Assembly (NCBI GenBank): GCA_023415915.1
Contig: JAEZIZ010000096.1
Span: forward strand, 1 to 64,000
Length of the DNA stretch: 64,000 bases
Direction: 5' to 3'
Origin: Bacillota bacterium
GTDB taxonomy: Bacteria > Bacillota > Clostridia > Christensenellales > SZUA-584
The position numbers and the translations under genes were made by a program. The notes beneath the pieces were generated by a model, which made no database searches, was not told the origin of the DNA, and was given only the letters and a program-made list of their open reading frames with translations. Each line of letters begins with the position of its first letter. The first letter of the stretch is position 1. Below are positions 17,023-25,754 of the stretch, one piece after another.

Positions 17023-17829
17023 TTAACTGGTCTCTTGCACAGGAGCTATCATCACATTAACTCCCTTTTTTCTAAACTCTTCCACTGACTCATCGCTTAT
17101 TCCGGAATCCGTAACCATACCGTCTATTGCTGAAAGGTCGCAGATAAACTTTAGAGAGTTTCGCCCAACCTTTGAGTGATCCGCCAAAGCAATCGATTTG
17201 GCAGAAATATTCATAAGGTTTATTTTCGCTCCCGCTTCGTCTCCACCCGTTATCGTTAACCCAAGGTCCGGACTGACTCCATTGATACCCATAAGGAACA
17301 GGTTTGCGCGCATTTTTTCGAGTACAAATTGCTGGTATTCGTCATAAAAGGAACTACGTTTAGCGTTGTACATACCGCCAAACAGATACAGGTCGATATT
17401 ATCCGGTACAGACATCAGTATGAACGCAGCGCGGGCTGAGCTCGTCAATACCGTCAGCTTGATATCCCTTCGTGCTATCTCCCTTGCTACTTCGAGGCAG
17501 GTCGTGCCAGCGTCAAGTATTACGGTAGTATGCGGCACGAGAAGGTTTTCCGCTACATACCGCGCTATGGCTTGTTTCTCCTTAAGATAGATCGTCTCGC
17601 GGCTGCTCCAGTCCTCTAAGTTGTAAGGCGTCGTATTCGTCTTTACGGCGCCGCCGAACGTCCTGCGCAGCAGTCCTTTTTTCTCGAGCCGTGCAAGATC
17701 GTTGCGTATAGTGGATTCGCTGCAGCCTGTTTTCTCACAAAATACGGAAATAGTAACAACATCGTTGCTGTTAAGCAGGCGAAGTATCTCATCCTGTCTT
17801 TTTTCGGCTTTACCCTTTTCCGTAGCCAT
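17023..17829 (-). CDS. DeoR-family sugar operon regulator
   Basis: A 268-aa repressor with the DeoR N-terminal helix-turn-helix (EKRQDEILRLLNSNDVVTI, then CSESTIRNDLARLEKKGLLRRTFGGAV, residues about 10-60). The C-terminal DeoR sensor domain binds phosphosugars (DAGTTCLEVAREI near 105, VLTSSARAA near 130). AAGGAG precedes the ATG. It is the last gene of the ten-gene operon 26750-17023, 21 bases after the ROK kinase, which makes autoregulation by a phosphorylated pathway intermediate likely. Confidence 0.9.
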   Translation of the reverse strand: MATEKGKAEKRQDEILRLLNSNDVVTISVFCEKTGCSESTIRNDLARLEKKGLLRRTFGGAVKTNTTPYNLEDWSSRETIYLKEKQAIARYVAENLLVPHTTVILDAGTTCLEVAREIARRDIKLTVLTSSARAAFILMSVPDNIDLYLFGGMYNAKRSSFYDEYQQFVLEKMRANLFLMGINGVSPDLGLTITGGDEAGAKINLMNISAKSIALADHSKVGRNSLKFICDLSAIDGMVTDSGISDESVEEFRKKGVNVMIAPVQETS

Positions 17830-17850
17830 AAGACTTATCTCCTTATAATT

Positions 17851-18822
17851 CTATACCGGTATTTTTGCACCGATTGACTCAGCCGCCATAGCGCAGGCGC
17901 CCATTACACCCGCATCAGTATAAAGCTTTCCTGCCACAATACTGCATTCCTGTATTGGGTGCATCAACGATTGTCTTACAAGCTCACGAACCGGAGCAAG
18001 GATACGATCTCCCGAACGGGATACGCCCCCTCCAATGATAATCATTCCGGGATTAAACAAGTCTATTAAATTGACGAGTCCTACGCTTAGCTTTTGTACA
18101 AACAAGCCTATCGCTTTTACGCACGCCTCGTCACCGATATCGTACCCGTCATCTATCATCTTACCATCGAGGGCAAAAATATCGTTATTTGTATATTTTA
18201 ACAGAACCGTGTCGGGATATTCAAGTGCAAATCTTTGAGCGTAGCGTATGAGCGCCTTTCCACTGCAGCAGCTCTCAAAGCAGCCGCGCTTACCACAAGC
18301 GCATAGGTCTCCGCCCGTTTCAATAACCATGTGTCCCGTCTCCGCCGCCACATAATTTTCGCCGCGCAGCAATTTGCCGTCAATTATAATACCCGAGCCC
18401 AGGCCCGTGCCCAGCGTCAGCAGTATTATATTTTTCTGCCCCCTGCCCGCTCCAAAATAATACTCGCCAAGAGCGTTGACGGCGCCGTCGTTCTCCGCAA
18501 AAGCAGGCACGCCGTAGTGTTCCCTTATAGGCTTTGCCACATCGATATTACGCCACTTTAAGAAAGGTACTTCGTGAGCGATACTCGTACGGTAGTCTGT
18601 GAGTCCGGGTATTCCTATGCCGATGCCTCGTAAAGCGGATTTATCTGCGTTTACTCCTAAAAGGAGCTCGTCGACTACTTCAAAGATGCGCTCGAACGTC
18701 ACCTCGGGAGATTGCCTATACGGTGTAGGCACCTGCGCCCTGGCGACGATAGTAAAACTCTCGTCCATGAGCGCAGCTTTTATATATGTTCCTCCAAGGT
18801 CTATGCCCGCTATATATTTCAT
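17851..18822 (-). CDS. ROK-family sugar kinase
   Basis: A 323-aa ATP-dependent hexokinase-type protein. The phosphate-binding GIDLGGTYIKAAL is at residues 5-17, and the catalytic Asp is in FAENDGAVNALGEY near 108. LLTLGTGLGSG follows, then the zinc site GHMVIE...CACGKRGCFESCC near 165-190. The sugar is unknown. In context it should phosphorylate the hexose made inside the cell by the dehydrogenase and isomerase at the head of this operon, or the imported sugar itself. GGTGGAG lies seven bases upstream of the ATG. Confidence 0.9.
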   Translation of the reverse strand: MKYIAGIDLGGTYIKAALMDESFTIVARAQVPTPYRQSPEVTFERIFEVVDELLLGVNADKSALRGIGIGIPGLTDYRTSIAHEVPFLKWRNIDVAKPIREHYGVPAFAENDGAVNALGEYYFGAGRGQKNIILLTLGTGLGSGIIIDGKLLRGENYVAAETGHMVIETGGDLCACGKRGCFESCCSGKALIRYAQRFALEYPDTVLLKYTNNDIFALDGKMIDDGYDIGDEACVKAIGLFVQKLSVGLVNLIDLFNPGMIIIGGGVSRSGDRILAPVRELVRQSLMHPIQECSIVAGKLYTDAGVMGACAMAAESIGAKIPV

Positions 18823-18848
18823 ATCGCATCTCCACCTTTTTTAAGCAG

Positions 18849-19415
18849 CTATTCTAAGTTTGCATGGCGTTTCATCAGCGCCGTGTTGCTCTCCGTAATA
18901 TTGCAGCGTTCAATGATGTATACCATTGTGGCATCCCCGAACAGGAGCACGCTTTGTTCAAACGTGTTTGCGCCGGGTTGTATAGACTTGACGCTCTCCC
19001 GCGTCCCCTTTGTCGTGGCCGCATTTATCCGGACGATATGATCCGCTAATTTTCCTATTGTCGATTCGGGATATATTGTTATAAGCGCTACGCTTGCTCC
19101 CGCCTTTTTTGCTTTATTAGCCATAACGACAAGCGTTCCAGTTTCGCCGCTGCCCGAAGCGATTATCAGCAGATCTCCGGGCCCTATAGCAGGCGTTACC
19201 GTCTCGCCTACGACATACGCTTCAAATCCCATGTGCATAAGGCGCATGGCAAGCCCCCGTATCATAAGTAACGAGCGCCCGCACCCCGCCACAAACACCT
19301 TCTTGGAAGCGATTATTGCATCCGCGAACGTCTGCGCCTGCTGCTTGTCTATTTTGCTGAGCGATTCTTCCAGTTCTTTCAGTATTGCATGGCAAATATC
19401 GATTGTATTGTTCAT
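18849..19415 (-). CDS. hxlB: 6-phospho-3-hexuloisomerase
   Basis: A 188-aa SIS-domain protein that interconverts D-arabino-3-hexulose-6-phosphate and fructose-6-phosphate in the ribulose monophosphate pathway. It matches HxlB along its length: VFVAGCGRSLLMIRGLAMRLMHMGF near residues 36-60, the phosphate loop SGSGETGTL near 82, PESTIGKLADHIV, and a C-terminal RHANLE tail as in Bacillus HxlB. The start at 19415 has GGGGG upstream. It directly follows hxlA, as in known RuMP operons. Confidence 0.92.
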   Translation of the reverse strand: MNNTIDICHAILKELEESLSKIDKQQAQTFADAIIASKKVFVAGCGRSLLMIRGLAMRLMHMGFEAYVVGETVTPAIGPGDLLIIASGSGETGTLVVMANKAKKAGASVALITIYPESTIGKLADHIVRINAATTKGTRESVKSIQPGANTFEQSVLLFGDATMVYIIERCNITESNTALMKRHANLE

Positions 19416-19430
19416 ACTTTTTTCCCCCAA

Positions 19431-20057
19431 TTACAGCAATGCCTCTTTCATTTCTTTTGCTGCGGCCCTTATATCATTCGCATTTGTCAGAGACCCGCCC
19501 GCTATGATGATCGCGGGGTTTTCAGCTTTATATGATGCTATTGTTTTCATATTGACTCCACCCGCCACAGCCGACATGGATGCAGGCACGGCCGATACGA
19601 GTTCCTTAAGATCTCCCAGCGGCGTCTTGCCAAGCTTCTGAACGTCTACGGCCGTATGCACCGAAATAAGATCTATTCCCATTGCCTCAAGCTCTTTTGC
19701 CCGCTTCGGTATATCCGTTATACAGATGAGGTCCGCCATTACAAGCTTTCCATATTTATGCGCTGTTTCCGTTACGGCCTTTACAGTCTCGTTATCAGCA
19801 AACGCGAGCACTGTAACGATATCTGCACCCGCTTCACAGGCGTAAGCACACTCTATGTCTCCCCCGTCCACTATCTTTGTGTCCGCAAGCACGGTCATAT
19901 TCGGATATTTCTCTTTGATGAGCCGTACAGGAACAAGCCCTTCGCGTATTATCATCGGGGTCCCAACTTCCACGATGTCTACAATGTCGTGTATTTTTTC
20001 TACTATTGCGAGCGCTTCCTCGCTTGTAGCCAGATCGATTGCAATTTGCAGTTTCAT
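19431..20057 (-). CDS. hxlA: 3-hexulose-6-phosphate synthase
   Basis: A 208-aa orotidine-decarboxylase-superfamily barrel that joins formaldehyde and ribulose-5-phosphate to D-arabino-3-hexulose-6-phosphate, or runs in reverse. The active-site motif DTKIVD (Asp-x-Lys-x-x-Asp) follows VLA near residue 57, with VHTAVDVQKLGK near 130, close to the Bacillus HxlA form rather than to keto-gulonate-6-P decarboxylase. AAAGGAC precedes the ATG at 20057. Pairing with hxlB supports the call. A member with decarboxylase activity is the main alternative. Confidence 0.88.
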   Translation of the reverse strand: MKLQIAIDLATSEEALAIVEKIHDIVDIVEVGTPMIIREGLVPVRLIKEKYPNMTVLADTKIVDGGDIECAYACEAGADIVTVLAFADNETVKAVTETAHKYGKLVMADLICITDIPKRAKELEAMGIDLISVHTAVDVQKLGKTPLGDLKELVSAVPASMSAVAGGVNMKTIASYKAENPAIIIAGGSLTNANDIRAAAKEMKEALL

Positions 20058-20091
20058 TTTCTGTCCTTTCACATATGCTTTAATCGTTTGA

Positions 20092-20892
20092 TTAATTAAT
20101 CATAGCTTCCATAGCGTCCAGGTAAGCGTGCGGATGCAGCAGGAAGTCAAATTTCTCGGGTGAGTTTATAAACTCTTTGTATACAGGAGACCCGAACCTG
20201 ATTCCCAGATCGGGATTTTCTTTGGGTTCTATCACCTCAAAATCAGGCAGGCGCTTATAATTAGAATTTTTAATTAGTTTTATCGCCCCGTTTTCGCGTA
20301 CAGCGTATAAGCTCAATCCGCGCTTCGCTTTTATTGGCTCATAAAAGAGCGGGCACGATACCACTGCGATGTTGCTGAAAAACAGCGGCCCGCTGCCTCC
20401 ATTGATGGAACAATGCCCCCAGAATGGCGGTATTATGATCGCTTGTCCCTCTTTCACGCGCACGGCCTTTATTTGTTCTATATCAGGCTCCGGCTCTTCA
20501 AAATTCTTTACCTTTTGCAGAATATATATGGCTTCGCCTTTGAGTACCTCATAGACTTCCGGATAAGTGTAGTGCTGTCCTTCTATATAGCCGTGGTAAT
20601 GCCCCGACGTTTTCTTGCATTCCCCGTTTATCGTGCCGGGCATTATCGCCGTTATGTCATAACGGAAATCATATTTGGCGTAAAGCGGACGATGCTGTTC
20701 AAACACTATATCGCGGTAAAAATCGTAGCAATGCTCTTGTTCATTCATGCCTTCTTCGTTATACAGCAGTCCCTTCAGAGCGGACGCGTTTTTTCCGCCG
20801 CCCCCCGCGCAGGTAAGCCCATCCCGGAACTCAAGCCGATATGATGTTTCGTCATACCAAATCGGAAGTCCGGAGTTCTTTAGTTCTTTCAT
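20092..20892 (-). CDS. Cupin-type glucose-6-phosphate isomerase
   Basis: A 266-aa protein of the archaeal-type (cupin) phosphoglucose isomerase family, unrelated in fold to the usual Pgi. The metal site is the GHYHGY...YPEVYEVLKGEAIYIL stretch near residues 100-130, with a later PPFWGHCSIN supplying a further His. It would interconvert glucose-6-P and fructose-6-P, linking the ROK kinase to HxlB. The start at 20892 has AAAGGAC upstream; another ATG lies five codons out. This family is well known in archaea and some anaerobic bacteria. Confidence 0.87.
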   Translation of the reverse strand: MKELKNSGLPIWYDETSYRLEFRDGLTCAGGGGKNASALKGLLYNEEGMNEQEHCYDFYRDIVFEQHRPLYAKYDFRYDITAIMPGTINGECKKTSGHYHGYIEGQHYTYPEVYEVLKGEAIYILQKVKNFEEPEPDIEQIKAVRVKEGQAIIIPPFWGHCSINGGSGPLFFSNIAVVSCPLFYEPIKAKRGLSLYAVRENGAIKLIKNSNYKRLPDFEVIEPKENPDLGIRFGSPVYKEFINSPEKFDFLLHPHAYLDAMEAMIN

Positions 20893-20909
20893 GTTCTGTC
20901 CTTTCATTA

Positions 20910-21893
20910 TTATTTTGCAAGCCGTCTGTTATCGCTTTGGAACGCTACAGCAACTATTATAATTACGCCTTTTACCAGTCCCGTAAGGAACGGGTCCACC
21001 TTGGCGGCAATCAATATCGTTGAAATCATCTGCATCATAAGCGAGCCTAAAAACGTACCCGTCAGCCGCCCCCGGCCGCCGCTCATCGACGTACCGCCTA
21101 TGGCAACGGCGGCTATGGCGTCCAGTTCATATCCCGCCCCCGCGTTTGAAGCTGTAACGGACGACATGCGGGATGCGAGCAGGAACGCGGATAGCCCCGC
21201 AAGTAAGCCTGTCAGCGTCAGTATTCCCAGCTTTATATTTTTCGTTTTAACGCCCGCGAGTACCGTTGCGTGTTCGTTTGACCCCGTCGCGAACACATAC
21301 CGGCCGAATTTTGTTCTCGTCAGCAGGAAACCTATGAGCAGCACAACACCTATAAAAAACAACGGCAGGAACGGTATCACACCGAAAAGTTTGCCCGTAG
21401 CAATGGCGCTGAAGCCGCTTTTCATTTCTTCCTTAACAGTAAACGGCCCGCCCTGTCCTATCTGAGTTATAATGGAACGGTAAGCGCTCTGGGTGGCCAG
21501 CGTAGCTATAAAAGACGCGAGGCCCGCGTACGCGACCAGCAGCCCGTTCAAGGCGCCCAGCACTGCGCCGAACGCAAGGCAGAACAGCAGCGTGAGCATT
21601 ATATCGTGCGTTTGGTTGAGCAGCAGCACGCCTATACCCGCAACGAGCGAGACTATGGAACCGACGGAGAGATCAATCATGCCGGAGATTATGACGAGAG
21701 TCATACCGCATGCTATTATGCCCGTTATCGTCGAGTTGGAAAGCAGCGTCACAAGGCTCGAATAGCTTAAGAAATTCGGATTGAAAATCAGCGCTATTAT
21801 CACCAGCGCTATGAACGATATAAGGAAACTGTAATTCCTGTACAGTACCTTAAGGTTCTGTTTTTTAAATATGCTTCTTACTTTTACCGCCAT
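20910..21893 (-). CDS. Ribose-type ABC importer permease
   Basis: A 327-aa RbsC/BPD_transp_2-family permease with about eight to ten hydrophobic segments. The cytoplasmic loop ATGSNEHATVLAGVKTKNIK near residue 205 and the AVAIGGTSMSGGRGRLTGT segment near 265 are diagnostic for sugar permeases of this type. It works with the adjacent two-domain ATPase and binding lipoprotein. AAAGGCGG precedes the start, and the gene begins three bases after the ATPase stop. Confidence 0.92.
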   Translation of the reverse strand: MAVKVRSIFKKQNLKVLYRNYSFLISFIALVIIALIFNPNFLSYSSLVTLLSNSTITGIIACGMTLVIISGMIDLSVGSIVSLVAGIGVLLLNQTHDIMLTLLFCLAFGAVLGALNGLLVAYAGLASFIATLATQSAYRSIITQIGQGGPFTVKEEMKSGFSAIATGKLFGVIPFLPLFFIGVVLLIGFLLTRTKFGRYVFATGSNEHATVLAGVKTKNIKLGILTLTGLLAGLSAFLLASRMSSVTASNAGAGYELDAIAAVAIGGTSMSGGRGRLTGTFLGSLMMQMISTILIAAKVDPFLTGLVKGVIIIVAVAFQSDNRRLAK

Positions 21894-21896
21894 ATT

Positions 21897-23390
21897 CTAG
21901 ACCGCCTTTCTATCAGACCCGGTTGCATAATACATTATCGCCGCCTCGTTAAAGTCCTTACGTTCAAACTCTTTAGTAATCTGACCGCAGTACATGACGA
22001 TACAGCGGTCCCCTATTTTTGCGATCTCAGGGTATTCGGAGCTGAATACGATTACGCTTACGCCTTCTTCGGACAATTTGCTGATAAGTTTGTATATCTC
22101 AAACTTTGCGCCGACGTCGACGCCCTGCGTGGGATTATCAAATATATAGACTTTTGATTTAAGTTCCAGCCAGCGCGATATTATCACCTTTTGCTGGTTT
22201 CCGCCCGACAATGACGTTATCTCGTGCTTTGGACTGCCAACCTTAACGTCCAGCATATTTCTGCAGTCCTCAAAAACCCGCATCTGGTCGCGCCGTCTGA
22301 TTACAAAATGCTTTTTCGAGTAAACAAATTGCGCTATAGTAAGATTGTCGAGCACGTTCATATCTTTTATTATCGAACGTTCCTTGCGGTTTCTCTGCAC
22401 CATACCTATTCCGCTGCGCATGGTCGATTTTATCGACTTAAACTTTACCGGTTTCCCCTCAAGCGTAACGGTCCCGCCGGTGAGTTTACGCGCGCCAAAC
22501 AGCGCTTCGGCTAGCTCGCCCCGTCCGTCTCCCTGCAAGCCTGTAAAAATAAGCACTTCTCCTTTATGAAGCTCGAACGATACGTCTTTGAAATAACCTT
22601 CACAGCTAAGTTTTTCAGCTTTAAGTACTACATCCTCGCTTGGCGCTTCTTTGTCGATATGGTCTCTTATATGCTGGCCTACCAGCATAGTTGTTGCTTC
22701 GTCCTCGTTAATTTCTTTAAAACTACCCGTTCCTACGCATTTCCCATCGCGAAGCACGGTAAAGCGGTCGCATATCTTAAAAAGCTCGGGCATCTTATGA
22801 GAGATATATATCATGCTGACGCCCTTTGCTTTCAGTTGCCTCATGATATCAAAAAGTTTAGTTATCTCTGTGTCCGACAGCGCAGTAGTTGGCTCGTCCA
22901 TTATTATTACCTTCGCCTCGAACAACAGTGATTTTGCTATTTCTATAAGCTGTTTGTGCGATGTGTCGAGTTCGCCCACCATCGTATCGGGGCTTAAGCT
23001 GCCAAGGTTGACGCTTTGCAAAACTTCGGCAGCCCTCTTGCGCATATATTTTCTGTTTGTTACGCCGAACCGGTTCACGACCTCTTCCCCTAAAAAAAGG
23101 TTTTCATAAACCTTTAGATCGTTCACGAGGTTCAGTTCCTGGTGGATAAAGCGTATCCCCAGTTTGAACGCTTTCTTTTCATCGAGGTTTGTTATATCTT
23201 CACCGTTAAAATAAACTTTGCCTGACGTCGGCCGCAATACGCCTCCAAGGATATTCATAAGCGTTGATTTCCCGGCCCCGTTTTCCCCCATCAGCCCGTG
23301 TATCTCTCCCTCGTTCAATGAAAAATCAACGTTATCCAATGCCCGGGTAGAATCAAACATCATGGTGATGTTTTTCATATCAATATACAT
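21897..23390 (-). CDS. Ribose-type ABC importer ATPase (two nucleotide-binding domains)
   Basis: A 497-aa RbsA/MglA-type ATPase with two tandem ABC domains. Domain 1 has Walker A GENGAGKST near residue 37, a degenerate signature (VGELDTSHKQLIEIAKSL) and Walker B VIIMDEPTTAL. Domain 2 has the unconventional P-loop GLQGDGRGE and a clean signature SLSGGNQQK, as is usual in this family. The ATG at 23390 is set by AAAGGAG seven bases upstream; a longer reading to 23429 lacks one. It powers uptake of a monosaccharide. Confidence 0.93.
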   Translation of the reverse strand: MYIDMKNITMMFDSTRALDNVDFSLNEGEIHGLMGENGAGKSTLMNILGGVLRPTSGKVYFNGEDITNLDEKKAFKLGIRFIHQELNLVNDLKVYENLFLGEEVVNRFGVTNRKYMRKRAAEVLQSVNLGSLSPDTMVGELDTSHKQLIEIAKSLLFEAKVIIMDEPTTALSDTEITKLFDIMRQLKAKGVSMIYISHKMPELFKICDRFTVLRDGKCVGTGSFKEINEDEATTMLVGQHIRDHIDKEAPSEDVVLKAEKLSCEGYFKDVSFELHKGEVLIFTGLQGDGRGELAEALFGARKLTGGTVTLEGKPVKFKSIKSTMRSGIGMVQRNRKERSIIKDMNVLDNLTIAQFVYSKKHFVIRRRDQMRVFEDCRNMLDVKVGSPKHEITSLSGGNQQKVIISRWLELKSKVYIFDNPTQGVDVGAKFEIYKLISKLSEEGVSVIVFSSEYPEIAKIGDRCIVMYCGQITKEFERKDFNEAAIMYYATGSDRKAV

Positions 23391-23432
23391 AATGAAATCT
23401 CCTTTTAGGCGATGTTCATATCGAAACAATGT

Positions 23433-23462
23433 GGATGCCCGGTATTTGGATGCCGGGCATCC
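23433..23462 (-). promoter_or_regulatory. Hairpin between the binding-protein and ATPase genes
   Basis: GGATGCCCGG (23433-23442) pairs with CCGGGCATCC (23453-23462), a perfect 10-bp stem with a 10-base loop and no T run. It probably protects the 3' end of the binding-protein message and lowers downstream expression. Confidence 0.7.
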
Positions 23463-23478
23463 CTAAACAAATTGACGC

Positions 23479-24555
23479 TTATTCCTCGCCGTACCTGTAG
23501 ATGTATTCGTCCGACTTGCGATATTCTGCCTGATTGTCAAGCGTGATCTGCTCCACGGGAACGAGGTGCAGCCCTGTTTCGCCTGAACCGTACATTATGC
23601 CTGACGCAAGGTTGACGCACTGGCGTATCATGCCCGGAGCGTATGTGTTCGTGACGACATTGATGCCATAGTTGTCAAGGGAAGACTGCATTACGTCAAG
23701 AACGGGCTTCTGGGCTCCCACACCAATGAGTATCTGTATATTGAGCTTGGCGGGACCTGAATATTGGGCTATGGCGTCAAGTATTCCAAGCAGAGGCTCG
23801 TCATCGTGTGTATAGATCGCCGATATCTTCTCAATATCTTCTTTTGAAGAGTTCGACAGCCAGTTCGTCATGTCGTTAAAAGCTGTTTCACGCGACCACA
23901 TCGTAACGAACGACTGAACAACTTCAATCTTCGCGTCCTTTTTATCCAAAAAGCTCTGTGTTCTTTCCACTGCGGCTTGAGACGTATCTCCCTGGAATTC
24001 AAGCACATAAATCGTTTCGCCCGCCGATATCCTGTCGGCGAAAAACTCGTTCATATACTCCGCCGAGCTTGTACCTACCGCGATCTGGTCGCCCGTCATC
24101 TCGGCCGTAGGTTCGAAATCGGGTATAAGCCTGTCATATACCACGAGCGGTATGCCGGCGTCCTTGATAGACTGGGCGGCGTTATAAAGCGGCGCACCGT
24201 CGATAGGCCACAGCATGATCGTATCGAATTCATACATATCAAGCGCGGTAGCGATCTGGTTGGCCTGTTCGGAAGCTTCGGCCGTGTTATAGAGAACATA
24301 GTCAAAGTCTTCTTTTTCTTCTTTCAGCTTGTCAAGAGCACCTTTTGCCTGTTCTATTGACTCTGCCGTAAACCCGTGGTCAGCGCTCGGCATGAACACG
24401 CCCATAAGCATTTTGCCGTCGTCAGCAGGAGCCGCGCTTTCAGTAGCAGCGGGGGCCTGAGACTCGCTTGTCTGCGGAGCGGGCTGCTGGGCTGAGCATC
24501 CTACGAACGCAAGTGCAAGCAGCACACAAAGTACGAGTCCAAAAATCTTCTTCAT
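23479..24555 (-). CDS. ABC sugar-binding lipoprotein (ribose/xylose type)
   Basis: A 358-aa periplasmic-binding-protein family 1 lipoprotein. The signal peptide ends in lipobox FVGCS at about residue 20, followed by an Ala/Pro/Ser/Glu-rich linker. The mature fold begins with KMLMGVFMPSADHGFTAES and has AGIPLVVYDRLIPD near 135, as in xylose/ribose binding proteins. AAGGAGG lies eight bases before the ATG. It is the third gene of the operon, and its specificity is not readable. XylF-like features would suit a pentose or unusual hexose. Confidence 0.9.
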   Translation of the reverse strand: MKKIFGLVLCVLLALAFVGCSAQQPAPQTSESQAPAATESAAPADDGKMLMGVFMPSADHGFTAESIEQAKGALDKLKEEKEDFDYVLYNTAEASEQANQIATALDMYEFDTIMLWPIDGAPLYNAAQSIKDAGIPLVVYDRLIPDFEPTAEMTGDQIAVGTSSAEYMNEFFADRISAGETIYVLEFQGDTSQAAVERTQSFLDKKDAKIEVVQSFVTMWSRETAFNDMTNWLSNSSKEDIEKISAIYTHDDEPLLGILDAIAQYSGPAKLNIQILIGVGAQKPVLDVMQSSLDNYGINVVTNTYAPGMIRQCVNLASGIMYGSGETGLHLVPVEQITLDNQAEYRKSDEYIYRYGEE

Positions 24556-24601
24556 AATTTAATCCTCCTTTTATTTGTTAAACCGGCTGAACGGTTGTAA
24601 C

Positions 24602-25738
24602 CTATATGACGCTTATCCACTGTCTTTTTTGGGCGCTTTCGAGTATCTTGTCGCATAATATCAGCTCGTGGCGTCCCGTCTCAAACGTTGCATACGGCGG
24701 ATTCTTCTTTGGCGAGCCGATATCCGAATAGATTGCGCGGAAGCTGTTTTTGAACGCGTCCGGAAAGCCTTCGCCATGCCCGCCCGGGTAACCCGCATTT
24801 ATGCGTACGGAACTGTCAAGCATGCCCGGATCCTTCTCAAACACACAGCTGTACTCGCCGCGGCGCCCCAGCCAAACCTCGTTGCACGTATCGCAGCACC
24901 ATGTTGCTGACTGCTTGATACCTGCAATATTTATTGTTAATTCAGCTTTTCTTCCCGGTATTATCTGACTGAATACTGCGCAGCCTACGGCTCCGTTGCT
25001 CAGTCTGAACATCAGGTTCGCATGATCCTCCGTCGTTACTTTGATCTCCTCGTATTCCGCTTCTTTGTTTGAATCTACAAACGTCTGTACCAAAGATGTA
25101 GGTTTTTTGCGTTTCTCATGCAATATCTTAAAGTCGGCACAAACTTCGGTGACCGTCAATCCGGTGATGTTCTCTGCAAGGTCGAGCCAATGCGTCCCAA
25201 TGTCTGAAACAGCGCGCGTCTTGCCCGATTCGGATGCCTCAACGCGCCAGTTATAGTCCGTATCGTATAGCAGCCAATCCTGGGCGAACTCTCCATAAAC
25301 AGCGTGTATATCTCCGAATTCTCCGTTTTGCACCATTTGCTTCAATTGTGCCGTCATGGGATACCAGCGGTTATGATAGTTGACTCCATTAACGAGATTC
25401 TTTTCCTTTGCCTTGGCTATCATTCTATCCGCTTCTTCGATAGTGCAGCACATAGGCTTCTCGCAAACAATATTAATGTTATGATCCATGGCGTATAAAG
25501 CGATGTCGCAGTGAGTAAAGTTCGGCGTGCATATATGAAGTACGTCGAGCGATTCCTTTGCTATCATCTCTTTGTAATCCTTATAGGCCTTTGGTATGCC
25601 AAGCATGTCCGCCTTTTCAGCTGCGCCCGCCGAATCGGCAACCGCGACAACGTCCACGTTGCCCAGCCGGCGAAGCGCTTCTATATGAGCAACGCCTATA
25701 AAACCTACGCCTACGATGCCCGCTCTGTATCTTTTCAT
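24602..25738 (-). CDS. Gfo/Idh/MocA-family sugar dehydrogenase
   Basis: A 378-aa NAD(P)-dependent oxidoreductase. The N-terminal Rossmann motif GVGFIGVAHIEAL lies at residues 9-21. The family signature is NIVCEKPMCCTIEEADRMI near 95, and DIGTHWLDLAENITG near 180 holds the catalytic His and Asp. Members oxidise or reduce a sugar hydroxyl, often at C1 or C3, or act on inositols. A sugar-isomerase-like gene lies 17 bases upstream and the ABC importer downstream. The pair resembles systems that work through 3-keto sugars, which is inference. Confidence 0.88.
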   Translation of the reverse strand: MKRYRAGIVGVGFIGVAHIEALRRLGNVDVVAVADSAGAAEKADMLGIPKAYKDYKEMIAKESLDVLHICTPNFTHCDIALYAMDHNINIVCEKPMCCTIEEADRMIAKAKEKNLVNGVNYHNRWYPMTAQLKQMVQNGEFGDIHAVYGEFAQDWLLYDTDYNWRVEASESGKTRAVSDIGTHWLDLAENITGLTVTEVCADFKILHEKRKKPTSLVQTFVDSNKEAEYEEIKVTTEDHANLMFRLSNGAVGCAVFSQIIPGRKAELTINIAGIKQSATWCCDTCNEVWLGRRGEYSCVFEKDPGMLDSSVRINAGYPGGHGEGFPDAFKNSFRAIYSDIGSPKKNPPYATFETGRHELILCDKILESAQKRQWISVI

Positions 25739-25754
25739 TGCTATCCCCCCGTTT